From NCBI GenBank assembly GCA_964396385.1, contig CAYNFH010000013.1, positions 1 through 55,334 of the forward strand: a stretch of DNA of 55,334 bases, given 5' to 3'. This DNA is from CAYNFH01 sp964396385. GTDB lineage: Bacteria > Armatimonadota > Chthonomonadetes > Chthonomonadales > CAJBBX01. The notes under the pieces are model-generated. The model was not told where the DNA came from and ran no database searches. It saw only the letters and a program-made list of their open reading frames with translations. How positions within the stretch are numbered: position 1 is the stretch's first letter; each line of letters opens with the position of its first letter. Position numbers and translations under genes: made by a program. Below, one piece after another: positions 32,967-42,167 of this stretch.

Positions 32967-33745
32967 CCTCGTTGCGCCTTCTGCTTCAACGCGGAGTCGC
33001 CGGGCAGCTCAAGGAGGGCGCGGTAACGGCCGGCGGCCTCTGCTTTGTGTCCTTCCGCGGCGAGGTGGTCCCCCTCTTCCAGGAACGCGGGTGCAGCTTC
33101 TGCCCAGGGGAGAGATTCTACCGTGTGGCGCACCTTTTGGACTTCCTCCTCATTGAGGCTGGTTCCAGTAGTGCCGGATGCCATGAGGTTGGTCCAGGCC
33201 TGCCGGTGGCGCAGGCCCATGGCGTGCCCGAGTTCATGGGCGGTCACGCGTGGCAGCGGCTGGTCTATTCCTCCGGGCACGCTGCGCAGGACCGCGGACT
33301 GCTGCACGAAGATACCATCCTGGTCTATGTAGATGCCGTTCACCGGCATGGCCGCCAGGTAGTAGACGTGGAACATGGCCGGGTTCCGAGTGCTGAATGG
33401 ACGAAGAGCCAGGAGAGAGTCGAGCGGGAAGAGGGTCTCGGCGCTGTGGCCGCTCAGAGTGGCGGGACTCTCCGAGCGCACGGACTCCACCCAGAGGTGA
33501 ATTCCGGCCGCATGCCAGATCTCATTGACCTTGCGGTAGATGCGCGCGATGTCACTATGGGTGAGGGTCACCCCAACGGAGGGCGCAGCCGGGGCTCGCA
33601 GCAGATGTACCCTCACCGGAACAAACAGGAACTGTTCCGCCGCTCGCGGGACGTCGGTATTCCTGCGCTCTCCCGCCCGCTGCTGGGCCAAAGCGGCGGC
33701 CAGCAGTACCGCCGCGATCACTGCAAGGTCAGTAAGTCTTCGCAT
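32945..33745 (-). CDS. exported metzincin-type zinc metalloprotease
   Basis: 266 aa from ATG 33745; an in-frame start further upstream (33826) would translate a hairpin repeat. Signal peptide LTDLAVIAAVLLAAALAQ. Zinc site HELGHAMGLRH (His170, Glu171, His174, His180) with the Met-turn NLMAS at Met188 makes it a metzincin. FVPVRVHLLR and IYRKVNEIWHAAGIHLWVE precede it as in archaelysin/matrixin-like enzymes. Residues 205-266 are helical and TPR-like (FLEEGDHLAAEGHKAEAAGR). Secreted or cell-wall-associated; substrate unknown. Confidence 0.85.
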   Translation of the reverse strand: MRRLTDLAVIAAVLLAAALAQQRAGERRNTDVPRAAEQFLFVPVRVHLLRAPAAPSVGVTLTHSDIARIYRKVNEIWHAAGIHLWVESVRSESPATLSGHSAETLFPLDSLLALRPFSTRNPAMFHVYYLAAMPVNGIYIDQDGIFVQQSAVLRSVPGGIDQPLPRVTAHELGHAMGLRHRQAWTNLMASGTTGTSLNEEEVQKVRHTVESLPWAEAAPAFLEEGDHLAAEGHKAEAAGRYRALLELPGDSALKQKAQRGLEGVRG

Positions 33746-33750
33746 GGACC

Positions 33751-33839
33751 TGTGTGGGAGTGTGGGCGTGTGGAAGTATGGGTGTAATGGAGATTTTGAA
33801 CCACTCCCATACTCCCAAACCCCCACACTCCCACACTCA
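33751..33839. repeat. hairpin repeat, GGGAGTGT family
   Basis: TGTGTGGGAGTGTGGGCGTG and TGGAAGTATGGGTG left; ACTCCCATACTCCC, CCCCACACTCCCACACTCAG right; TTTTGAA centre without the usual CCGG core. Right arm overlaps the galT stop. Confidence 0.8.
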
Positions 33840-34886
33840 GTGCACCCCTGCCTCCGCCTTCTCCACGGCTGCGCTGTCCGGGGAGGCGGCGCGCAGGTGC
33901 TTGGCGGCCTCCTCGGGGCCGGTCACGTTGATGAAGATGCCCGTGCCCATCTCAAACCCGGCCGCAATGGTCAGGCGGGGCATGATGGCCATGTGCCAGT
34001 GGAAGTCCCGCTCACGGTCCTGGTTGATGGGGGCTGTGTGCAGCGTGAAGTTGTACGGGGGGTTGTTGAGGCACGAGGCGATGCGCCGCAAACACTCCTG
34101 CAGTACCTCCGTGAACTGGTTGACGGTAGGGCGGTCCTCGTCCGCGAGGGATGCGGAGTGCCTGCGCGGCAGAATCCGCACCTCAAAGGGGTACTTGGCG
34201 GCATAGGGGCAGACGGCCACAAAGCCATCGTTCATGCAGACGATGCGCTCCCCAAACGCTATCTCCTGCTTGAGCATGTCGCAGTAGATGCACCGCTCAT
34301 GGTACTCGTAGTAGCGCGCCGCGCCCTCTATCTGGGCCTGCACGTTGCTGGGCACCATGGGGAGCGCCATGAGCTGGCAGTGCGGATGCTCCAGAGAGGC
34401 GCCGGCTACCTTGCCGTGGTTCCGGAACAGCAGGATGTACTTGAACCGCCGATCCCGCACCAGGTCCAGGTGCCGCTCACGGTAGGCCCAGATCACGTCC
34501 TGCGCATGCTGGGGAGGCAGGGTGCCGATGGAAAGGTCATGCTCGGCGCACTCGATGATCACCTCGTGGGCGCCGATGCCGTTCATCAGGTCGTACATGC
34601 CGTAGCCGGTGCGGTCGAGCTCGCCCTCCACGCCCAGCGCGGGGAACTTGTTGGGCACCACGCGAACCCACCAGCCCGGGGTGTTGGGGCCGGTACCTTC
34701 CGAGCGGTAGGCCAGGATCTCCGGCGGCGTCATCAGCTCGTTGCCGGGGCAGAATGGGCAGTTGGGGCTGAATGCGGGCTTGTTGGCGAGGTCTTCGCTC
34801 GGCTTGAAGTCCGTGGGGCGGCGGCTGCGCTCCGACGCTATGATAACCCACTCGCGCGTCACCGGATCCTTCCGGAGCTGCGGCAT
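33837..34886 (-). CDS. galT: galactose-1-phosphate uridylyltransferase
   Basis: 349 aa from ATG 34886 (MPQLRKDPVTREWVIIASER) with AGGAG nine bases upstream; 34952 would add repeat-encoded residues. Catalytic HPH at 167-169 in GASLEHPHCQLMALP, zinc-type CPFC (43-46) and a second CIYC. FHWHMAIMPR and AGFEMGTGIFIN near the end are conserved. It swaps UMP between UDP-glucose and galactose-1-phosphate in the Leloir pathway, matching the galactan-type hydrolase and importer at 4.5-9 kb. Length fits the family. Confidence 0.94.
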   Translation of the reverse strand: MPQLRKDPVTREWVIIASERSRRPTDFKPSEDLANKPAFSPNCPFCPGNELMTPPEILAYRSEGTGPNTPGWWVRVVPNKFPALGVEGELDRTGYGMYDLMNGIGAHEVIIECAEHDLSIGTLPPQHAQDVIWAYRERHLDLVRDRRFKYILLFRNHGKVAGASLEHPHCQLMALPMVPSNVQAQIEGAARYYEYHERCIYCDMLKQEIAFGERIVCMNDGFVAVCPYAAKYPFEVRILPRRHSASLADEDRPTVNQFTEVLQECLRRIASCLNNPPYNFTLHTAPINQDRERDFHWHMAIMPRLTIAAGFEMGTGIFINVTGPEEAAKHLRAASPDSAAVEKAEAGVH

Positions 34887-34904
34887 GGTGATGACTCCTG
34901 TGGT

Positions 34905-34980
34905 GAGAGTATGGGAGTATGGGAGTATGGGAGTATGGGAGAGGCCGGACACCGGCTACTTCCACACTGCCACGCCCCTA
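34905..34980. repeat. hairpin repeat, GGGAGTAT family
   Basis: Five GGGAGTAT units (34915-34941), core GGCCGGACACCGGC, then a degenerate right arm CTTCCACACTGCCACGCCCC. It lies in the 5' region of galT. Confidence 0.75.
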
Positions 34981-35352
34981 CGCCCATTCCGCAGTCTACA
35001 GTCTGCCTGCTTCGGCTGTCAAGACAACGGGCAGGCGGAAGGAATGCGCCTGCCCGAGATGGAATAGCCTCTACGATATGTTGGCTGCCGGCGCGAAGCA
35101 GGTCTTGCATCGCGTCGCGCCGAGAGACGCCGCCGCAACCTGCGACAGCCCGGCGGACGTTTCCGGCGAACAAAGACGACAGGCAGCCAATAGCGGTTCC
35201 CGATAAGGCTAGATGCGTCCGCAGTGCAGCCCTTCCGCCAACTGCCGCCGGCGCCTCTTCCGGAGGACGAATATGTCGACCGTATTTCTCCGGCAAGGCT
35301 GTCGCACGCCCAGAGTCCTGCGCGCTCTCTTCGCGCGCAACGGAGGGTGGGC
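34981..35352. other. non-coding gap with one perfect hairpin
   Basis: No convincing gene in either strand. GGGCAGGCG (35029-35037) pairs with CGCCTGCCC (35047-35055), a nine-bp stem without T-run that could be a transcript end or regulatory structure. Otherwise nothing recognised until the ribosome binding site GGAGGG at 35342. Confidence 0.5.
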
Positions 35353-35727
35353 ATGAACCAGCCGGAGCGCTGCCCGCATTTCCAAACCCGCATCGAAAAG
35401 CTGCCCTACGAGCTCACCATCGCTCTGCTGCCGGTGCGCCGCTGCCTCCTGGCGGAGCGCATGGTAGCCCTCATCCGCCCCAAACCGGATTCCCAGGAGG
35501 TGGTACGCACTCTTGTCGTGGACCCGGGCGAAGAGGTGCCCCACTGCCTGTACGGTCCCGATCTAGACGTGATTGAGCACAGCAAGTGTACGCGCGCCCG
35601 TTGTGAGGAGAGCTGCTCTCCCGCCTACGTAGAGATATTGAGCGGCTTCAAGGTAGAGGACGCCCTCGATCCGGACTGTCAGGAGGCCGTTCCGTCACCG
35701 GACCCCGCTCAGACACCGAGCAGCTAG
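35353..35727 (+). CDS. small Cys-rich protein, unknown function, paralogue of next gene
   Basis: 124 aa, ribosome binding site GGAGGG five bases before ATG 35353. Eight residues in it has CPHF, then LPVRRCLLAERMVALI, and GPDLDVIEHSKCTRARCEES with CSPAYVEIL. The neighbour at 35915 has CGHF, MQVPIYRCALAELMI, GPDLEAITTTTCTVDRCRRS and CQHGFTQIL in the same order. Conserved Cys at CxHF, RC, C, RC and SC suggests a metal site. No signal peptide; family not recognised. Confidence 0.7.
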   Translation: MNQPERCPHFQTRIEKLPYELTIALLPVRRCLLAERMVALIRPKPDSQEVVRTLVVDPGEEVPHCLYGPDLDVIEHSKCTRARCEESCSPAYVEILSGFKVEDALDPDCQEAVPSPDPAQTPSS

Positions 35728-35802
35728 TGTGGGAGCGATGGAGTGGTGGAGTACTGGGGCCGGAGTCCGGATCCGATACATCACTCCAATACTCCAGTGT
35801 TC
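35726..35802. repeat. hairpin repeat, ATGGAGTG family
   Basis: AGTGTGGGAGCGATGGAGTG and GTGGAGTACTGG left, core GGAGTCCGGATCCG, CATCACTCCAATACTCCAGT right. Lies between the two Cys-rich paralogues. Confidence 0.8.
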
Positions 35803-35914
35803 ATCCCTTGCTCATTCAGGAACAACACCTCTGCCTGTCGCGTCATATCCCGCGTAGACCTGGGCTCGCGGCCTGAGGCCGATCAGTACGCGCACGTCTG
35901 GAGGTAACTGGTCC

Positions 35915-36349
35915 ATGACGGATATCGGCGTAGCTCCGCCGATGTGGTTGGCGCCCGACAAAGCGGACGATGAGAAGCCCGGCGGCTCTACGGGACCGGG
36001 CCGGGATAACCGCGATACCCGTGGCGACAACCGCTGCGGTCACTTTTCCGTCTCCGTTGCTACCCTCTCCGTACCCGGTGTATTCGTTCCCATGCAGGTC
36101 CCCATCTATCGCTGCGCGCTCGCGGAGCTGATGATCCAGCGGCTGCGTGATTCGGACGAGGGACGCAGGCTGGCGGACAGTCTGGAGGCCGCTCCCCTGG
36201 ATGGTTTCCCCCGCCTGGTTGGCGGCCCGGACCTGGAGGCCATCACCACTACCACCTGTACTGTGGACCGCTGCCGCCGGAGTTGCCAGCACGGCTTCAC
36301 CCAGATCCTCGCGGACATCGGCGTAGACGCCAGCCTACCGGAGGACTGA
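35915..36349 (+). CDS. small Cys-rich protein, unknown function, paralogue of previous gene
   Basis: 144 aa, ribosome binding site GGAGG ten bases before ATG 35915. Residues 41-144 align by eye with the whole preceding protein: C-x-H-F, a second cysteine in a helix, and the block GGPDLEAITTTTCTVDRCRR then SCQHGFTQIL. The N-terminal 40 residues are extra and polar. Tandem duplication is likely. Function unknown; the Cys pattern may bind zinc or iron-sulfur. Confidence 0.68.
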   Translation: MTDIGVAPPMWLAPDKADDEKPGGSTGPGRDNRDTRGDNRCGHFSVSVATLSVPGVFVPMQVPIYRCALAELMIQRLRDSDEGRRLADSLEAAPLDGFPRLVGGPDLEAITTTTCTVDRCRRSCQHGFTQILADIGVDASLPED

Positions 36350-36458
36350 GGGGGTGAAAGGGTGACTGGAGCCCGCAAACTGGAAGCTTCTCCGCTCTAC
36401 CGGGACCGTGAGTTCAGAGCGCTTATCCCGGAGCGCGAAATCTCAGCCTTTCATCCCT

Positions 36459-38213
36459 TCATCCGAGTAGGGCGGCGAGCGCCTCCTCTTGCGCGGACTT
36501 GAACTGCTCGTTGTACAGGTTCTGGTAGACCCCCGCACGGGCTACCAGCTCGCTGTGCGTGCCGATGTCCACGATGCGGCCGCGGTCCATCACTACAATT
36601 CGGTCCGCGTTCATGATGGTGGAGAGCCGGTGCGCTATCACGAAGTTGGTCCGGCCCTTCATCAACTTCTCCAGGGCTTCCTGCACGTTCGCCTCGGTCT
36701 TTGAGTCCAGCGCGGAGGTGGCGTCGTCCAGGATAAGAATGCGCGGGTCCGTGAGGGTGGCGCGGGCGATGGCCAGCCGCTGCTTCTGCCCCACGGAGAG
36801 CTTTACTCCGTCTTCGCCTATCTTGGTGTCGTACCCCTCCGGCAGCGACATGACGAAGTCGTGGAGATCCGCGTTCTTGGCCGCCTGTACGATCTGCTCG
36901 TCCGTAGCATCCTGCCGCCCGTACCGTATGTTCTCCCGAATGGTTACCGAGAACAGAAGCGACTCCTGGCTCACGTATCCGATCTGCCGACGCACGGACT
37001 CCAGCCGGATCTGGCGGATGTCATGGCCGTCGATCAGGATCGTGCCATCCGTGGCGTCGTAGAACCGCGCGATGAGATTCACCAGCGTGGTCTTGCCGGC
37101 GCCGGACGGACCCACAATAGCGACCACCTCGCCCGGCCGCACGGACAGGTTAACATCCCACAGCACCGGCTGCAGCTTGTCGTACCCAAAGGTAACTCCC
37201 CGGAACTCCACGGAGCCTTTCACGTCCCGTAGCGTAACAGCACCGGGCGCATCGACTATCTCCGGCCGCGTATCCAGTGTCTCAAACACGCGGTCGATAG
37301 CCGCACCCGCCCACTGCGCCTGCACGTTGAAGTCCACCAGCCGTACCGCCGGATCGTACAGGTAGTTCACGTATCCGATGAACGCCACCAGCTCGCCCGG
37401 CTGCAGGTGGCTGCCGAAGATGAGCCTGCCGCCGATCCAGTAGATGAGGCCGGTGCCCAAGGCGCGGATGAGCTGCGCGTACGCGGAGAGCTTGCGGTTG
37501 AGCTGCGCCTGGACCATGCCCAGCCGGAAGTTGTCCGCCACGGTCTCCGTAAACCGGTCGGTTTCGTAGTCCTCGCGTACGAACGCCTTGACTACGGCGA
37601 TGCCGGTGATCTTCTCCTGGAGCACCCCCAGCATGGCGTCCCACTTCTCCCGGATCTCCACGCTGAGCGGTCGGATGCGGCGCAGGAACAGCTTGTAGTT
37701 GACCACGTACAGCGGCACCATGGCCAGAGCGATCCAGGCCAGCTTTACGTTCATCAAGAAGATGACCGGGATGATAATCAGCAGCGTGAGCAGGTCCGTG
37801 ATGAGGTTGACGAACCCGCCGCTGATCATGTACTGGATAACGTTGATGTCATCCACCACCCTCGCCATGATCTTGCCCGTCTGCCGCTGGTCGTAATAGG
37901 CCAGCGAGAGCCGGTTCAGGTGGCGGTAGGACTGGAAGCGCAGGTCGAACACCACCCTCTGCGCCAGCCACCCGATGATGTAGGTGAGCGTGAACGAGAT
38001 GATCCCGCGCAGGGCGTAGATGAGGATCACCAGCCAGAACACCCAGTTCAAGGCTCCCCACCGCTTGTGCGGCAGGATCACGTCGATAACGTACTGGGTG
38101 ATCCGCGGCATGGGGATGGCCGCCACGGTGACGAACAGCATCAGGGTCACCGCCAGCGTTACTCGCGCCCGGTACGGCTTCAAATAGCCGAGAAGTCTTC
38201 CAAAGTTGCCCAT
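36459..38213 (-). CDS. ABC exporter (MsbA/BmrA-like), membrane and ATPase domains fused
   Basis: 584 aa from ATG 38213. Six transmembrane helices in residues 1-320 (VTLAVTLMLFVTVAAIPMPR, ALNWVFWLVILIYALRGIIS), then the nucleotide-binding domain: Walker A GPSGAGKTT, Q-loop IGYVSQESLLFS, signature LSVGQKQRLAIARA (Val replaces the usual Gly), Walker B ILILDDATSALD and H-loop IAHRLS. Walker B ends in Asp instead of Glu (LDDATS), which often marks the degenerate half of a heterodimeric exporter. The next same-strand gene encodes a second half with consensus motifs. Confidence 0.92.
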   Translation of the reverse strand: MGNFGRLLGYLKPYRARVTLAVTLMLFVTVAAIPMPRITQYVIDVILPHKRWGALNWVFWLVILIYALRGIISFTLTYIIGWLAQRVVFDLRFQSYRHLNRLSLAYYDQRQTGKIMARVVDDINVIQYMISGGFVNLITDLLTLLIIIPVIFLMNVKLAWIALAMVPLYVVNYKLFLRRIRPLSVEIREKWDAMLGVLQEKITGIAVVKAFVREDYETDRFTETVADNFRLGMVQAQLNRKLSAYAQLIRALGTGLIYWIGGRLIFGSHLQPGELVAFIGYVNYLYDPAVRLVDFNVQAQWAGAAIDRVFETLDTRPEIVDAPGAVTLRDVKGSVEFRGVTFGYDKLQPVLWDVNLSVRPGEVVAIVGPSGAGKTTLVNLIARFYDATDGTILIDGHDIRQIRLESVRRQIGYVSQESLLFSVTIRENIRYGRQDATDEQIVQAAKNADLHDFVMSLPEGYDTKIGEDGVKLSVGQKQRLAIARATLTDPRILILDDATSALDSKTEANVQEALEKLMKGRTNFVIAHRLSTIMNADRIVVMDRGRIVDIGTHSELVARAGVYQNLYNEQFKSAQEEALAALLG

Positions 38214-38225
38214 AGTCAATCACAG

Positions 38226-38312
38226 GCTGGAGTAATGGAGTGTTGGAGTGATGTCCCGGAGGCCAGATTCCGGAACCCATCACTCCATTACTCCAGTACT
38301 CCGGTACTTTCC
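38226..38312. repeat. hairpin repeat, ATGGAGTG family
   Basis: CTGGAGTAATGGAGTGTTGG and AGTGATGTCC left, core CGGAGGCCAGATTCCGGAA, CATCACTCCATTACTCCAGT right. It is between the two ABC exporter genes. Confidence 0.85.
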
Positions 38313-38320
38313 CTACGCCC

Positions 38321-40066
38321 CTACGCTGCAGCGGCCTCCAGCGCCACCTTGAACTGCTGGTTGTAGAGCGCCGCGTACATCCCGTGTTGCGCCAGCAGTT
38401 CCTGATGGCTTCCCATCTCCTTGATCTCGCCCTTCTCCATCACCACAATAAGGTCCGCCGCGACGATGGTGGAGAGCCGGTGCGCGATGACAAAGCTCGT
38501 GCGCCCCTTCATCAGCCGGTCCAGCGCCTCCTGGATCAGCGTCTCTGTCTCCGAGTCCAGCGCGGAGGTCGCTTCGTCCAGGATAAGGATGCGCGGGTCC
38601 GAAAGGATAGCGCGCGCGATGGCCACCCGCTGCTTCTCGCCGCCGGAAAGCTTGATCCCCTCCTCGCCAATGCGCGTGTCGTACCCCTTGGGCAGCGCTT
38701 CGATGACGTGGGCGATGTTGGCGGCGCGGGCGGCCTCTTCGACTTCCTCGTCCGTCGCGTCCAGGCGGCCGTACCGGATGTTCTCGCGGATGGTGGTATT
38801 GAACAGGATGGTCTCCTGGATGACCACACCCACCTGCTTCCGGAGCGACTTGAGCGACACGTCGCGCAGATCGTGTCCGTCTACCGTGATCGCGCCCTCG
38901 GTGACGTCGTAGTGGCGGGAGAGCAGGTTAATCATGGTTGTCTTGCCGGAGCCGGACTGGCCCACCAGCGCCACCATCTGTCCCGACTTAACGCTCAGGT
39001 TGATGCGCTTCAGCACGGGGTGACCGGGCTCGTACTCGAACCATACGTCCCGGTACTTCACCGCGCCCTGGATGGGCGGCAGCTCCTTCGCGCCCGGCTT
39101 GTCCTCAATGTTTGGCTTCATATCCAGCGTGTAGAAGATGCGGTTCAGCGCCGCATTGGTGCGGGCCAGGTCGCCGTTAAGCTGGATGAGCCGCAGGGTG
39201 GGGCCGTAAAGGTACGCCGTGATGAAAGAGATGAACGCTACCAGCGAACCGGGCGACAACTGCCCGCGGATGCACTCCCGGCCGCCAAACCAGAGGATGA
39301 TCGCGATGCCGCAGCCGCTCCCGATGAACTCCGCCAAAGTCCAGAGCCGCGTGCCCAGCATGTTCTGCTGCACGTTCAGGTTCAGCAGGTTCCGGTTCTG
39401 ACCTGCGAACTGCCGTATCTCGTACCGCTCCTTGGCATAGGACTTCACCACCAGCGCGCCCGCCAGCTTCTCCTGGAGGTCGCCCAGCATGATGTCCCGC
39501 TCCTCGCGCGTCTCGTCCGCCGTCTGCTTGATCTTGCCGATGTGCAGCAGGTAGTTGCCCACGTAAAGCGGATAGACGGAGAGCGCCACCAGCGCGAGCC
39601 GCCAGTCCTTGAAGAAGACGATGAACAGCACTCCTACCAGCGTGGCCGTGTCCTGCATCAGCCGAACGAAGCCGCCGCTGATAAGCTGATCCAGCGTGGC
39701 TACATCGTTGGTTATGTTGGACATCAGCTTGCCCGTCTGGCTCTTCTCGAAGAAGCCCAGCGAGAGCGTCTGCATGTGGGAGTACAGCCTGCGCCGCATG
39801 TCCAGCTTGAAGCGCTGGCCCAGGTAGGTCACCGCGGTGGTCAGCGCGTAACCCACCGCGCCGTTGGCGCCCGCTACGCCCAGGAATAGCAGGAACACCG
39901 CAAAGAGGTTGATCGGCAGCCGCTTGTAGAGGTGGTTAATGAGGTATTCGACGATGAGCGGTCCCGGCAGTCCCAACCCGGCCGTTGCCAGGGTCAGGAC
40001 GGCGACCACGGCCATCACCTTCCAGTACGCCTTCAGCTCATGGACGAGCCGCACAGAATTCCGCAT
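38321..40066 (-). CDS. ABC exporter (MsbA-like), consensus partner
   Basis: 581 aa. Six transmembrane helices in residues 15-320 (VMAVVAVLTLATAGLGLPG, INLFAVFLLFLGVAGANG), then Walker A GQSGSGKTT, signature LSGGEKQRVAIARA, Walker B ILILDEATSALD and IAHRLS. All catalytic residues are present, including the Glu after Walker B. Together with the downstream gene it likely forms a heterodimeric lipid or drug exporter. The 257 bp upstream show no gene; only short inverted repeats. Confidence 0.93.
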   Translation of the reverse strand: MRNSVRLVHELKAYWKVMAVVAVLTLATAGLGLPGPLIVEYLINHLYKRLPINLFAVFLLFLGVAGANGAVGYALTTAVTYLGQRFKLDMRRRLYSHMQTLSLGFFEKSQTGKLMSNITNDVATLDQLISGGFVRLMQDTATLVGVLFIVFFKDWRLALVALSVYPLYVGNYLLHIGKIKQTADETREERDIMLGDLQEKLAGALVVKSYAKERYEIRQFAGQNRNLLNLNVQQNMLGTRLWTLAEFIGSGCGIAIILWFGGRECIRGQLSPGSLVAFISFITAYLYGPTLRLIQLNGDLARTNAALNRIFYTLDMKPNIEDKPGAKELPPIQGAVKYRDVWFEYEPGHPVLKRINLSVKSGQMVALVGQSGSGKTTMINLLSRHYDVTEGAITVDGHDLRDVSLKSLRKQVGVVIQETILFNTTIRENIRYGRLDATDEEVEEAARAANIAHVIEALPKGYDTRIGEEGIKLSGGEKQRVAIARAILSDPRILILDEATSALDSETETLIQEALDRLMKGRTSFVIAHRLSTIVAADLIVVMEKGEIKEMGSHQELLAQHGMYAALYNQQFKVALEAAAA

Positions 40067-40323
40067 CAGGCAATGCTCCCTACCGTCTTCTTACTACTTC
40101 GGACACCCCACCCGGTAGTTTCACCAGTTCCACACTCCTTATTGGCCGCCGATGTCTCCACATTTAGGTGCGGTGAAGCCCAGTCAAACAAAAAGGCCCC
40201 GCCCATACCGCGTCATTGCGGACTGAGCCGTGGCCTCATGGCACGTATAGGAGATACTCGACCGCTAATAGTGTACCCTAATGGCGTCGCTCCAATTCCT
40301 AGAACCCTTCCGGGATTCCGCAA

Positions 40324-41568
40324 ATGACCTTCACCATCCGCACACTGTATCTAACCTTGGGTGCTCTACTCACCCTCTTGCCCGGGATGAGCTCCGGCAC
40401 GCCTTATCGCCTCATCGCCTCATCGCCTCATCCAGAGGCACGCCCTCACCCCTGCGGCCGCGCGAGGCTCGCGCGGCTCGCGATTCGGAATGCCGCAGCA
40501 CTCTCCACCTTCCCCATCGCCGTCTGGCTCCAGAGTCCCAGTAACGCAGCCCGCTATAAGGCGGCGGGGATCAACCTCTATGTGGCGCTCTGGCAGGGCC
40601 CCACGGAGGAGCAGCTTGCCGCCCTAAAGGCCGCCGGAATGCCGGTGATCTGCGAGCAGAACCGCACCGGCCTCGCGCACAAAGATGACAAGACCATCCT
40701 GGGCTGGATGCACGGAGACGAGCCGGATAACGCCCAGCCGGTGAAGGACCCGGCAACCGGAAAGGAGGGCTGGGGCCCCTGCATCCCGCCGGCTAAGATC
40801 GTGGAGGAGTACCGGCAGATGCGCGCCGCAGACCCTACCCGGCCCGTGATGCTCAACCTGGGGCAGGGCGTCGCGAACGACCAGTGGATCGGCCGAGGCT
40901 CGGGCGCGCAGCTCTCAGACTACGAGACCTACGTGAAGGGCGCGGATATCGTCTCCTTCGACGTCTACCCGGTCGCGGGGCTGGGGCCGGACGGCGAGAA
41001 CAAGCTGTGGTACGTGCCGAAGGGGGTCGACCGGCTCGTCCATTGGACCGGAGGAAGCAAACCGATCTGGACCTGCATCGAGTGCACGGCCATCGACGGC
41101 GGCAAGCGAGCCAGCCCGGCGCAGGTGCGAGCCGAGGTCTGGATGGCGATTGTCCACGGGGCGCGCGGGATCATCTATTTCGTCCACCAGTTCAAGCCGA
41201 AATTCGACGAGCACGCGCTGCTGGATGATCCGGAGATGCTCCCTGCCGTCACCGCGCTGAACCGGCAGGTCCAGGAGCTGGCGCCGGTCATCAACAGCCC
41301 GGACGTGAAGGACGTCCTGGAGGTCGTACCCTCTGATCAGGGGCCGGTGGACGCGGTCCTCAAGCGCCAGGGCGGCGCGGCCTACGTGTTCGCGGTCGGG
41401 ATGCGCAACATGCCCATCCGCGCCGGCTTCCGCCTGCGCGGCCTGGGCTCCCACGCTACCGCCGAAGTGCTGGGCGAATCCCGGACAGTAACACTCAAGG
41501 ACGGCTATTTCGAGGATTCCTTCACACCCTACGCCGTCCACCTGTACCGGATAAGGCTGAGGGGGTGA
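40324..41568 (+). CDS. secreted TIM-barrel protein, glycoside-hydrolase-like
   Basis: 414 aa. Signal peptide TLYLTLGALLTLLPGMSSG, then a linker with an in-frame short repeat (YRLIASSPHPEARPHP). The barrel is suggested by FPIAVWLQSPSNAARYKAAG and INLYVALWQGPTEEQLAALK, GWMHGDEPDN (Glu at the end of strand 4, plausible acid/base), VMLNLGQGVAND, DIVSFDVYPVAGL, PIWTCIEC (candidate second Glu) and ARGIIYFVHQF. C-terminal beta-sandwich follows (AYVFAVGMRN). It resembles beta-galactosidase-like GH families by layout, but I cannot name one. Confidence 0.75.
   Translation: MTFTIRTLYLTLGALLTLLPGMSSGTPYRLIASSPHPEARPHPCGRARLARLAIRNAAALSTFPIAVWLQSPSNAARYKAAGINLYVALWQGPTEEQLAALKAAGMPVICEQNRTGLAHKDDKTILGWMHGDEPDNAQPVKDPATGKEGWGPCIPPAKIVEEYRQMRAADPTRPVMLNLGQGVANDQWIGRGSGAQLSDYETYVKGADIVSFDVYPVAGLGPDGENKLWYVPKGVDRLVHWTGGSKPIWTCIECTAIDGGKRASPAQVRAEVWMAIVHGARGIIYFVHQFKPKFDEHALLDDPEMLPAVTALNRQVQELAPVINSPDVKDVLEVVPSDQGPVDAVLKRQGGAAYVFAVGMRNMPIRAGFRLRGLGSHATAEVLGESRTVTLKDGYFEDSFTPYAVHLYRIRLRG
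40402..40432. repeat. in-frame short repeat, CGCCTCAT family
   Basis: Three to four units of CGCCTCAT after the signal-peptide codons of the TIM-barrel protein. One arm only. Confidence 0.65.
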
Positions 41569-41699
41569 AGGGGTGAAAGGGTGAAGGGGTAAATCAGGTG
41601 CCGGCGAAAATCTTGAGCGCCCGATCACCGGAACACCTTAACGCCTGAACGCCCATTCGGGCCTCTCAACTCTCAACCCTCAACTCTCAACTCTCAACC
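41554..41699. repeat. compound short repeats (GGGGGTGA, GAACACCT, CTCTCAAC families)
   Basis: GGGGGTGAAGGGGTGAAAGG and GTGAAGGGG (41560-41589), then GGAACACCTTAACGCCTGAA (41630-41650), then CTCTCAACTCTCAACCCTCA with three more CTCTCAAC units (41663-41699). Three different unit families adjoin, each as one arm. Confidence 0.75.
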
Positions 41700-41710
41700 G
41701 GAGTGTTTCA

Positions 41711-42142
41711 TTGAGCTACTACATGCGGTTCATACAGACCAGCGGGCCGGAGATCACGCTGGAGAATATCGAGGCGGCGCTGAAGGAGACCGATCCCGCG
41801 TACTCCCTCCGGGACGGCGGGAACCTGTTCGTAGGCGATAGCGTGTACGCACAGCTTACTGTCCACCGACCTGGTGACAAGCGGCTGGATGCCGAGATTC
41901 AGGAGCTGCGCGGCCAGATCCGCCCTTCCCGCAGCAAGGGCAGGCAGCAGGTCCTGGATGCACTTGATACTGCTCAGGCGGTCCTGAGCGTCCAGGCCCA
42001 GTTCCAGGACCGCACGGTGGACGAGACGCTGGAGAAGGTGGACCCGCTCTGGCGCTGGCTCTTCTCCACCCGCGAGGGGCTGGTCCAGGCAGACGGCGAG
42101 GGCTATTACTCCAAAACCCGCCTCCTGCTGAAGGTGGAGTAG
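41711..42142 (+). CDS. conserved hypothetical protein
   Basis: 143 aa from TTG 41711 (GGAG eight bases upstream) or ATG 41723. MRFIQTSGPEITLENIEAAL and DGGNLFVGDSVYAQLTVHRP then a helical stretch (DAEIQELRGQIRPS) and VDPLWRWLFSTREGLVQADG. Cytoplasmic alpha/beta protein of unknown function; style recalls immunity-like or phage-accessory proteins but I cannot support that further. Followed by two more unknown genes on the same strand. Confidence 0.65.
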   Translation: MSYYMRFIQTSGPEITLENIEAALKETDPAYSLRDGGNLFVGDSVYAQLTVHRPGDKRLDAEIQELRGQIRPSRSKGRQQVLDALDTAQAVLSVQAQFQDRTVDETLEKVDPLWRWLFSTREGLVQADGEGYYSKTRLLLKVE

Positions 42143-42167
42143 CTCTACCAGGAGCGCTCACTCCTAC

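Noticed and set aside
33540..35576. 678-codon plus-strand frame across metalloprotease and galT
   Set aside because: Antisense to galT and partly through hairpin repeats; no domain.
38384..39889. 501-codon plus-strand frame opposite the ABC exporter
   Set aside because: Complete ABC exporter motifs are on the minus strand; the opposite frame is a composition shadow.
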